The position numbers and the translations under genes are program-made. A DNA stretch of 64,000 nucleotides, taken from Pseudomonas sp. dw_358. GTDB taxonomy: Bacteria; Pseudomonadota; Gammaproteobacteria; Pseudomonadales; Pseudomonadaceae. The DNA lies in contig NZ_JAAVUX010000013.1 in the NCBI RefSeq assembly GCF_018449655.1, positions 94,841 through 158,840 of the forward strand, in the 5' to 3' direction. Positions 27,195 to 34,035 of this stretch are shown one piece after another. Every line of letters starts with the position of its first letter. Within the stretch, counting starts at the first letter, position 1. The notes under the pieces were generated by a model. It did no database searches, had not been told where the DNA came from, and saw nothing but the letters and a program-made list of their open reading frames with translations.

Positions 27195-27542
27195 CTAATG
27201 GCTGATCATCCACGGCCGCCCCGCCGCCTTGGCCTTGAGCCCCTGAGGGTTGGCCAGGGTCGGTGCCAAGGGTTTGCTCGGCCCGCAACAACCACAACCA
27301 CTGGGGTGGCGACGGCTTTCGCGAAACTGCTCGACGGTCTTCGGTTGGTGGGAGGCGCGCTCGTTGATTTCCAGGCTTTTGCGCGTGTTGCCGGCCATCG
27401 TCGCCAAGCCCGGGGCGCTGAGGATGGTGCGCGCGGCCGGCAGGGTGCAGATCGGACAGGCGCAGGGATCGTTGCGCGCATCCATCTTGCGCAGGGCGGT
27501 GAAATCACCGCAGGTGAGGCAGTCGTATTCGTAGACGGGCAT
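27195..27542 (-). CDS. fmdB: FmdB-type zinc-ribbon protein
   Basis: This 115-residue protein has the FmdB N-terminal zinc ribbon: MPVYEYDCLTCGDF with Cys8/Cys11, then CACPIC with Cys27/29/32. A second cysteine cluster, GCGCCG, lies near residues 83-88. FmdB was described as a possible regulator of the formamidase gene, and this gene is last in the urt-fmd operon, which fits that context. The N-terminal domain is complete, and the C-terminal part is a poorly conserved basic tail. Confidence 0.82.
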   Translation of the reverse strand: MPVYEYDCLTCGDFTALRKMDARNDPCACPICTLPAARTILSAPGLATMAGNTRKSLEINERASHQPKTVEQFRESRRHPSGCGCCGPSKPLAPTLANPQGLKAKAAGRPWMISH

Positions 27543-27570
27543 GGGCTATGTCCTTGGAAATGAGTTGAAT

Positions 27571-27592
27571 CCATCGCGGGCAACCGCGATGG
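27571..27592. repeat. perfect 9-bp hairpin with GCAA loop (REP-like)
   Basis: CCATCGCGG and CCGCGATGG enclose the loop GCAA in the 63-base gap between fmdA and fmdB. The core CGCGGGCAA resembles a common pseudomonad REP sequence. It may act as an mRNA processing or stabilising element that lowers fmdB expression relative to fmdA. Confidence 0.5.
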
Positions 27593-27605
27593 CATCACCA
27601 ACCTC

Positions 27606-28835
27606 TTACAGATCCGGCGCAATCGGCAGGTCGACACTGCCATCCAGGTGCTTGATCGGCCCGCTGGCAGTGGGGTTGATGTCGAACTTGAAGATGTCGG
27701 TCGGCAACCACAGGGTCGCGCAGGCATTGGGAATGTCGACGATGCCGCTGATATGCCCCTGCACCGGCGCCGAGCCGAGCAACGCGTAGCCCTGGGCCGG
27801 CGAATAACCGAACTTGGTCAGGTAGTTGATGGCGTTGAGGCAGGCCTGACGGTAGGCGACGTTGACGTCCAGGTAATGCTGCTGGCCCTGCTCGTCCACC
27901 GAGATGCCCTCGAAGATCAGGAAATTGTTGTAGTTGGGCACGATGGGGCTGGGCTTGAACACCGGGTTCTTGATGCCGTACTTGGCCATGCCGCCCTTGA
28001 TCAGCTCGACTTTCATGTGTACCCAGCCGGCCATTTCAATGGCCCCGCAAAAGGTGATCTCGCCATCACCCTGGCTGAAGTGCAAATCGCCCACCGAAAG
28101 ACCCGCGCCGTTGACGTAGACGGGGAAGTAGATTTTCGAACCGCGGGACAGGTCCTTGATGTCGCAGTTACCGCCGTGCTCTCGGGGCGGCACCGTGCGT
28201 GCGCCTTCATTGGCCGCCTTGTCCCGGGCCTCACCCTTGAGCTTGCCCATGTGCGCCGTGGGGGCCATCGGCGGGTTGGCCAGCGGCGGCACGCGAGTGG
28301 GGTTGGTGTCGATCAGTTCCTGCTCGCGACGGTTCCACTCGGCAAGCATCACGGGGTCGGGCAGGCAGCCGATCAGGCCGGGGTGGATCAGCCCGGCGAA
28401 TTCCACGCCGGGAATGTGCCGGGAGCGGGTGAACATGCCTTTGAAATCCCAGATGGCCTTTTGCGCCGAGGGGAAGTGGTCGGTGAGAAAACCGCCACCG
28501 TTCTGCTTCGAAAAAAAGCCGTTGAAGCCCCACTGGGATTCGGCCTTGGCGCCGATGTCCAGCAGGTCCACCACCAGCAGGTCACCGGGTTCGGCACCGT
28601 GCACGCCCACCGGCCCCGACAGGTAGTGCACGGTGGAGAGGTCGACATCACGCACATCGCTGGCATCGTCGTCGTTCTTGATCGCGCCGGCGGTCCAGTC
28701 ATAGGTCTCCAGGATGAAGTCGTCCCCCGGCTTGACCCAGCAGGCCATGGGAATGTCCGGGTGCCAGCGGTTGTGCACCTGTTCGTTTTCGGTCACAGGC
28801 TGGTTGAGGTCGACTTTGATCAGTGTTTCAGTCAT
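27606..28835 (-). CDS. fmdA: formamidase FmdA
   Basis: This 409-residue acetamidase/formamidase family enzyme hydrolyses formamide (or acetamide) to formate and ammonia. Typical segments are RWHPDIP near residue 22, HYLSGPVGVHGAEPGDLLVV, PGLIGCLPDP, HGGNCDIKDLSRGSKIYFPV and VGDLHFSQGDGEI. Length equals the usual 407-410. The ATG at 28833-28835 has GGAG eight bases before it. It follows urtE in the operon, so imported amide would be hydrolysed directly in the cytoplasm. The frame nine codons longer upstream lacks support. Confidence 0.94.
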   Translation of the reverse strand: MTETLIKVDLNQPVTENEQVHNRWHPDIPMACWVKPGDDFILETYDWTAGAIKNDDDASDVRDVDLSTVHYLSGPVGVHGAEPGDLLVVDLLDIGAKAESQWGFNGFFSKQNGGGFLTDHFPSAQKAIWDFKGMFTRSRHIPGVEFAGLIHPGLIGCLPDPVMLAEWNRREQELIDTNPTRVPPLANPPMAPTAHMGKLKGEARDKAANEGARTVPPREHGGNCDIKDLSRGSKIYFPVYVNGAGLSVGDLHFSQGDGEITFCGAIEMAGWVHMKVELIKGGMAKYGIKNPVFKPSPIVPNYNNFLIFEGISVDEQGQQHYLDVNVAYRQACLNAINYLTKFGYSPAQGYALLGSAPVQGHISGIVDIPNACATLWLPTDIFKFDINPTASGPIKHLDGSVDLPIAPDL

Positions 28836-28886
28836 GGCGTTGCTCCCTAGCAGTAAACACAATGGCGCGGTGAAAAGAACGACCTG

Positions 28887-29576
28887 TCACACCGACAGGT
28901 AACGGCTGATGGTGGCTTCGTCGACGTTGGCGCGGGTTTCCTCGACCACGAAGCGGCCTTTCTCGATGACCAGGAAGCGGTCGGCGATGTCGAGGGTGAA
29001 CGACAGCACCTGCTCGGAGACCACGATGGTCAGGTTGCGCAGGGTGCGGATGTCCTTCAGGGTGCGGGCGATGTCCTTGATGATCGACGGCTGGATGCCT
29101 TCGGTGGGCTCGTCCAGCAACAGCACCTTGGGATTGGTCGCCAGGGCGCGGGCGATGGCCAGCTGTTGCTGCTGGCCGCCGGAGAGGTTGCCGCCCTTGC
29201 GGGTGCGCATGTCGTAGAGCACCGGAAACAGGTCGTAGAGGTCCTGCGGCACCACGCCTCGGGCCGAGGCCGGCAAGCCGGTCTGGATATTTTCCAGCAC
29301 GCTCATGGCCGCAAAGATCATCCGCCCCTGGGGCACGTAGGCCATGCCCTCACCGACCCGGGCATGGGTTTCCAGGGTGGACACCTCGACGCCGTCCACC
29401 TGGACCTGGCCGCGCCACTGCGGCAGCACGCCCATCAGGCTCTTGAACAGGGTGGTCTTGCCCATGCCGTTGCGGCCCATGATGGCGACGATTTCCTGCT
29501 TCGCCACGTTAAGGTTCAGGTCGTGCAGAATCTGACTCTGGGCATAACCACAGGACAGCTGTTGAACGTTGAACAT
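28887..29576 (-). CDS. urtE: urea/amide ABC transporter ATPase UrtE
   Basis: This 229-residue LivF-type ATPase has Walker A MGRNGMGKTTLF, signature LSGGQQQQLAIARAL, Walker B KVLLLDEPTEGIQPS and the switch region. The phrase DEPTEGIQPSIIKDI is typical of UrtE. Together with UrtD it drives the UrtBC permease. It starts 15 bases after the urtD stop and precedes fmdA by about 50 bases. Confidence 0.92.
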   Translation of the reverse strand: MFNVQQLSCGYAQSQILHDLNLNVAKQEIVAIMGRNGMGKTTLFKSLMGVLPQWRGQVQVDGVEVSTLETHARVGEGMAYVPQGRMIFAAMSVLENIQTGLPASARGVVPQDLYDLFPVLYDMRTRKGGNLSGGQQQQLAIARALATNPKVLLLDEPTEGIQPSIIKDIARTLKDIRTLRNLTIVVSEQVLSFTLDIADRFLVIEKGRFVVEETRANVDEATISRYLSV

Positions 29577-29591
29577 GAAACTGCCCCCTTG

Positions 29592-30350
29592 TTAATGGCC
29601 CAGATAGACTTCGATGACTTTCGGGTTGCTCTGCACCGACTCCATGCTGCCCTCGGCCAGCACCTTGCCCTGATGCAGCACGGTGACCTTGTGGGCAATG
29701 CTCTTGACGAATTCCATGTCGTGCTCGATCACCAGCACCGAGCGGCCCTGGCTGATGCGGTTGAGCAGTTCGGCAGTCTGCACCCGCTCGCTGACGCTCA
29801 TGCCGGCCACCGGTTCGTCGAGCATCAGCAGGTCCGGGTCCTGCATCAGCAACATGCCGATCTCCAGCCACTGCTTCTGGCCGTGGGACAAGAGCCCGGC
29901 CTGTTGCTGCAGCCACTCGCCGAGAAAGATCTCGGCGGCCACCTGCTCGACCCGCGCCACCACCTCGCTGGTGCGTTTGAAGAACAAGGCGCCTAGCACC
30001 TTGCGCCCGGCCGGGTAGGACATTTCCAGGTTCTCGAACACCGAGAGGTTTTCGTAGATCGACGGGTTCTGGAACTTGCGTCCCACGCCGGCGCGGACGA
30101 TGTCGTACTCGTGCATCTTGGTCAGCTCGCGACCGTCGAACTGAATGCTGCCACTGGTGGCCCGGGTCTTGCCGCAGATCAGGTCGAGCACCGTGGTCTT
30201 GCCGGCGCCGTTGGGGCCGATCACCACCCGCACCTCGTTGCGGTCGATATACAGGTTGAGGTTGTCGACCGCCTTGAAGCCGTCGAAAGACACGGTCAGG
30301 CCTTCGATGGCCAGCACCGGCTTGTTCATCTGGAAACCGACGGCGGTCAT
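29592..30350 (-). CDS. urtD: urea/amide ABC transporter ATPase UrtD
   Basis: This 252-residue LivG-type ATPase has Walker A GPNGAGKTTVLDL, Walker B DLLMLDEPVAGMS and H-loop EHDMEFV. The ABC signature reads LLSHGQKQWLEIGM, the variant LSHGQ form characteristic of UrtD. The real start is the ATG at 30348-30350, overlapping the urtC stop as ATGA, with GGAG eight bases ahead. The much longer upstream frame is antisense/shadow sequence within urtC. Confidence 0.92.
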   Translation of the reverse strand: MTAVGFQMNKPVLAIEGLTVSFDGFKAVDNLNLYIDRNEVRVVIGPNGAGKTTVLDLICGKTRATSGSIQFDGRELTKMHEYDIVRAGVGRKFQNPSIYENLSVFENLEMSYPAGRKVLGALFFKRTSEVVARVEQVAAEIFLGEWLQQQAGLLSHGQKQWLEIGMLLMQDPDLLMLDEPVAGMSVSERVQTAELLNRISQGRSVLVIEHDMEFVKSIAHKVTVLHQGKVLAEGSMESVQSNPKVIEVYLGH

Positions 30351-31522
30351 GGCTGCGTCTCCATGGAGTTGTGAGGCGTGGTGGGCAAGGTCGGCGCAGC
30401 GGCATCGGCCGGCAGTGGTGCAGGCACAACCACCGCAGGCTGGGCGCGCCGAGCACGGAACTTGCGCCATTGGGTATCCCAGACCCCGGCCAGGCCGTTG
30501 GGGAAATACATCACCACGGCGATAAACAGCCCGCCCATGAGGTACAGCCACAGCTCTGGAAAGGACTCGGAAAAATAGCTCTTGCCGTAGTTCACCAGCA
30601 ACGAGCCATACACCGCGCCCAGCAGCGACATGCGCCCGCCCACCGCCGCGAAGATCACCATCTCGATGGACGGCACGATGCCAACGAAGGACGGCGACAT
30701 GAAGCCCACCTGCAAGGCAAACATCGCCCCGCCGATGGCCGAGAACGCCGCCGCCACGCAGTACACAAAGACCTTGAAGCTGGCCACGTCGTAACCGGAA
30801 AAACGCACCCGCTCTTCCTTGTCGCGCATGGCCATCAGCAGCCGCCCGAGCTTGGAGGCGAGGATGAACTTGCCCAGCACGATGCAGCCCAGCAGCAGCA
30901 CTGCGTTGACGAAGTACAGGTCCAGCTTGGCGCTGTCGCTGGTGATGTCCCAGCCCAGCAGGGTCTTGAGGTCGGTGATGCCGTTGACGCCGCCGGTCAG
31001 CCCTTGCTGGCCGACGATCAGCACCGTGAGGATCAGCGCAATGGCTTGGGTGACGATGGAGAAATACACGTCCCCCACCCGCCGTTTGAACATCGCCAGG
31101 CCGATCACCAGGGCCAGCAACACCGGCACCACGATCACCGCTGTCACCGTGAAAGTGAAACTGTGGAAAGGCACCCACAGTGCGGGCAAAGCCGTAATCT
31201 GGTTCCAGTCCATGAAATCCGGAATGCCGGGGGTGGACTGGATCTTGGTAGCCTCAGGGGTCGAGGCCTCCAGTTTGAGAAACATCGCCATGCAATAGCC
31301 GCCGAGGCCAAAGAACACCCCTTGGCCGAGGCTGAGAATCCCGCCATAGCCCCAGCACAGCACCAGCCCCACCGCGACGAAGGCATAGGTCAGGTATTTG
31401 CCGACCATGTTCAGCCGAAAGGCATCCAGGCACAGTGGGAACACCACCAGGATCAATGCCGCCAGAATCAGCAGGCCCACGGTGCCCTGGCGGCCACCGA
31501 GCAGTTTGTCGAGTGCATTCAT
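30347..31522 (-). CDS. urtC: urea/amide ABC transporter permease UrtC
   Basis: This 391-residue LivM-type permease has about ten helices, including YGGILSLGQGVFFGLGGYC and the LDLYFVNAVLLLGCIVLG region. The C-terminus has an Ala/Pro-rich cytoplasmic tail of about 35 residues. The ATG at 31520-31522 has GAGG seven bases before it. A GTG four codons upstream overlaps the urtB stop but is less likely. It pairs with UrtB to form the channel. Confidence 0.91.
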   Translation of the reverse strand: MNALDKLLGGRQGTVGLLILAALILVVFPLCLDAFRLNMVGKYLTYAFVAVGLVLCWGYGGILSLGQGVFFGLGGYCMAMFLKLEASTPEATKIQSTPGIPDFMDWNQITALPALWVPFHSFTFTVTAVIVVPVLLALVIGLAMFKRRVGDVYFSIVTQAIALILTVLIVGQQGLTGGVNGITDLKTLLGWDITSDSAKLDLYFVNAVLLLGCIVLGKFILASKLGRLLMAMRDKEERVRFSGYDVASFKVFVYCVAAAFSAIGGAMFALQVGFMSPSFVGIVPSIEMVIFAAVGGRMSLLGAVYGSLLVNYGKSYFSESFPELWLYLMGGLFIAVVMYFPNGLAGVWDTQWRKFRARRAQPAVVVPAPLPADAAAPTLPTTPHNSMETQP

Positions 31523-31530
31523 GCAGGGCC

Positions 31531-32448
31531 TCACTTACGCAACTTGCTGGCGAACAACCCTTGCGGGCGCACCATCAGGATCAACACCACGGCCGACAGG
31601 GTCAGGACCTTGGCCATGGAACCGGTCATGAAGAACTCGGAAATCGATTGGGTCTGGGCGATGGTGAAGGCCGAGGCGATGGTGCCGAACAGGCTCGCCG
31701 CTCCACCGAAGACCACGGTCAGGAAGGTGTCGACGATGTACAGCGAGCCCGCCGTCGGCCCGGTCGAGCCAATGGTGGTGAACGCCGCGCCGGCCACACC
31801 GGCCACGCCGCAACCCAGGGCGAAGGTCATGCGGTCGACCTTTTTCGTGTTGATGCCCACCGCCCGGCTCATCACCCGGTTCTGCATCGTGGCGCGCACG
31901 TGCAAGCCCCAGCGCGAGCGGTACAGCAGCAGGAAGATCAGCCCGGTCATGAACACCGTGAGGACCATGGTGAATACGCCGTTGCGCGGGATGTCGATGG
32001 CGTCGGACAGACTGAACGAGCCCATCAGCCACTCCGGCGGCTCGGCGCTGACCTCTCGTGCGCCGAACACCGAGCGGAAGGTCTGCTGCATCATCAACGA
32101 CAAACCCCAAGTGGCCAGCAGGGTGTCCAGCGGCCGGTGGTACAGGCGGCTGATCATGATCCACTCCACCAGCCAGCCCACCGCCCCGGCCACCAGGAAC
32201 GACAAGGCAATGGCAAAGAAAAAGTAGTACGGCTGCATGGCCGGACAGTAAGTGGTAGTCAGGTGCGAGACCACGTAGGTGGTGTAGGCACCGATGGTAA
32301 GAAACTCACCGTGGGCCATGTTGATCACGCCCATCTGGCCGAAAATGATCGCCAGGCCCAGGGCCATCAGCAGCAGCACGCAGAACACGGACAGGCCGTT
32401 GAACCCCTGCATGGCGGCGATGGCGCCAAATTGTGATAGCCATTCCAT
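31531..32448 (-). CDS. urtB: urea/amide ABC transporter permease UrtB
   Basis: This 305-residue LivH-type permease carries LGLAIIFGQMGVINMAHGEF, the family signature, and VRATMQNRVMSRAVGI. GGAG eight bases before the ATG at 32446-32448 fixes the start. Many pseudomonad UrtB proteins that accompany urease are, as I recall, near 500 residues because of an N-terminal periplasmic extension. This one lacks it, so it resembles the shorter amide-type permease. Located between urtA and urtC. Confidence 0.91.
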   Translation of the reverse strand: MEWLSQFGAIAAMQGFNGLSVFCVLLLMALGLAIIFGQMGVINMAHGEFLTIGAYTTYVVSHLTTTYCPAMQPYYFFFAIALSFLVAGAVGWLVEWIMISRLYHRPLDTLLATWGLSLMMQQTFRSVFGAREVSAEPPEWLMGSFSLSDAIDIPRNGVFTMVLTVFMTGLIFLLLYRSRWGLHVRATMQNRVMSRAVGINTKKVDRMTFALGCGVAGVAGAAFTTIGSTGPTAGSLYIVDTFLTVVFGGAASLFGTIASAFTIAQTQSISEFFMTGSMAKVLTLSAVVLILMVRPQGLFASKLRK

Positions 32449-32502
32449 AAAGGAGTCTCCGATGCCCATGAGTCTGGATTGGGTGCCAGCGTCGCCGCAG
32501 GA

Positions 32503-32550
32503 GCGAGCGTGCTCGGGAAGGGGCCGTACCCGGTTCCCGAGCAGGCTCGC
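32503..32550. repeat. REP-like inverted repeat between urtA and urtB
   Basis: A 17-base left arm ending TGCTCGGGAA (32503-32519) pairs with TTCCCGAGCA... (32534-32550) with one mismatch and a 14-base loop. The same TTCCCGAGCA core recurs at 33948-34007 and 54004-54089. Within the operon it may lower expression of the permease genes relative to the abundant binding protein. Confidence 0.6.
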
Positions 32551-32562
32551 TGCGGCCGTGGA

Positions 32563-33810
32563 CTACTGATAACCCTTGGGAAACGGATTGGGCTCGATCA
32601 GGTCCGACTCGTGCACCACCTTGAACTGGCCGTCAGCCTGGACTTCGCCGATGCGCGCCTTGCTCCACAGGTGATGGTTTTCGTGGATCTTCACGTAGCC
32701 TTCCGGCGCGTTGGTCATTTCGATGCCCGGCGAGGCTGCAACCACTTTGTCGACGTCGAAGCTGCCGGCTTTTTCCACCGCCGCTTTCCACAGCCAAGGC
32801 CCCAGATAAGCCGCCTGGGTCACGTCGCCGATTACCGAGTTGGGGCCGTACTTGGCCTTGAACGCGGCCACGAAGGCTTTGTTGGCCGGGTTGTCGAGGG
32901 ACTGGAAGTACTTCATGGAGGCGTAGAAGCCGACCATGTTTTCACCGCCGATGCCCAGCAGTTCATCCTCGGTCACGGACAGGGTGAGCAGGGTCTGCTT
33001 GTCGGCGGTCACGCCGGCGGCCTTGAGCTGTTTATAGAACGCCACGTTGGAACCACCGACCACGGCCGCGAAGACCACGTCAGGCTTCTTCAACTTGACC
33101 TTGTTGATCAGCGAGCCGAACTGGGTATTGCCCAGCGGGTAGTAGTCTTCGCCGACCACGGTGCCGTGCAGCACGTTTTCGATGTGCTTGCGGGCGATCT
33201 TCATCGAGGTGCGCGGCCAGATGTAGTCAGAACCGATCAGGTAGAAAGTCTTGGCGCCCTTTTCCTTGGCAATCCAGTCCAGGCTGGCAAGAATCTGCTG
33301 GGTGGCTTCCTGGCCGGTGTAGATGACGTTTTTCGACTGTTCCAGACCCTCATAGAAGGTCGGGTAGTACAACAGGCCGTTCTCTTTCTCGAACACCGGC
33401 AGGACCGCTTTGCGCGACGCCGAGGTCCAGCAGCCGAAGACCGTGGCGACCTTGTCGTTGACCAGCAGCTTTCGCGCCTTTTCGGCGAAGGTCGGCCAGT
33501 CCGACGCGCCGTCTTCCTGAATCACCTTGATCTGCCGGCCGAGGATGCCGCCCGAGGCGTTGATCTGGTCGATGGCCAGGCGTTCGGCCTGTATCGACCC
33601 GGTTTCGGAAATGGCCATGGTGCCCGTGGCGGAGTGCAGCTGGCCCACGGTGACGGTCGTGTCGGTCACGGCAAGGCCCGTGGTGTTGGCGTTGTCGGCC
33701 CGGGCGACCTGGCCCATCAGCGCGGCGGCGATCAGCGACAGGGCGGCGACGCCCTTGGCCACACCGTGCGGGAGAAACCGGCGACTGCCCCTCGTTATCG
33801 TTGAATCCAT
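32563..33810 (-). CDS. urtA: urea/amide ABC transporter substrate-binding protein UrtA
   Basis: This 415-residue periplasmic binding protein has an N-terminal signal with a twin-arginine-like GSRRFLPHG followed by a hydrophobic stretch ending QVARA. The mature part has VTVGQLHSATGTMAISETG, GWCTSASRK-like (FGCWTSASRK) and YYPTFYEGLEQS, all UrtA signatures. It binds urea or short aliphatic amides. The ATG at 33808-33810 has AGGAG eight bases upstream; the open frame further upstream runs through the operator and is not coding. First gene of a seven-gene operon with fmdA and fmdB. Confidence 0.93.
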   Translation of the reverse strand: MDSTITRGSRRFLPHGVAKGVAALSLIAAALMGQVARADNANTTGLAVTDTTVTVGQLHSATGTMAISETGSIQAERLAIDQINASGGILGRQIKVIQEDGASDWPTFAEKARKLLVNDKVATVFGCWTSASRKAVLPVFEKENGLLYYPTFYEGLEQSKNVIYTGQEATQQILASLDWIAKEKGAKTFYLIGSDYIWPRTSMKIARKHIENVLHGTVVGEDYYPLGNTQFGSLINKVKLKKPDVVFAAVVGGSNVAFYKQLKAAGVTADKQTLLTLSVTEDELLGIGGENMVGFYASMKYFQSLDNPANKAFVAAFKAKYGPNSVIGDVTQAAYLGPWLWKAAVEKAGSFDVDKVVAASPGIEMTNAPEGYVKIHENHHLWSKARIGEVQADGQFKVVHESDLIEPNPFPKGYQ

Positions 33811-33877
33811 TGCTGCTGCTCCTGTGCGGTTGTGGCAGCAAGAATGGGACGGGGGAACTTTTTGCGGTATACGCACC

Positions 33878-33899
33878 ATGACGTAGCGCCGTACGTCAT
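33878..33899. promoter_or_regulatory. perfect 22-bp inverted repeat between urtA and the sensor kinase
   Basis: ATGACGTA-GCGCCG-TACGTCAT has 8-base perfect arms and a 6-base spacer. It lies 68 bases upstream of urtA and about 137 bases upstream of the divergent sensor-kinase gene. A GTATAC hexamer (33867-33872) lies just downstream towards urtA, and TTGACA (33900-33905) abuts it on the plus strand. Its symmetry suits a dimer of a LuxR/FixJ-type response regulator such as the one encoded at 37403. Confidence 0.6.
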
Positions 33900-33947
33900 T
33901 TGACATAGCGCCAGCCAAGCGAATTTGAGGCATTCTCGCGCTCGCGC

Positions 33948-34007
33948 TCCCGAGCAAGCTCGGCCCTGCAGGTGAGTACCGCCCTGCCGGGCCGAGCTTG
34001 CTCGGGA
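33948..34007. repeat. REP-like element with perfect 19-bp arms
   Basis: Bases 33948-33966 are the exact complement of 33989-34007, with TGCAGG/CCTGCC extending the stem by an imperfect six base pairs. The core TGCTCGGGA is shared with two other palindromes in this window. It ends 28 bases before the sensor-kinase start, so it would form a strong structure in that gene's leader. Confidence 0.65.
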
Positions 34008-34035
34008 AGAAGCCACCTTGCTACAGGAGCCTTCC

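Noticed and set aside
31179..31534. Longer urtD start within urtC
   Set aside because: The frame is open far upstream, but the ATPase fold starts at the ATG overlapping the urtC stop (30350) with a good ribosome site.
30371..32227. 618-codon plus-strand open frame opposite urtC and urtB
   Set aside because: Antisense to conserved permease genes, with no recognisable domain.
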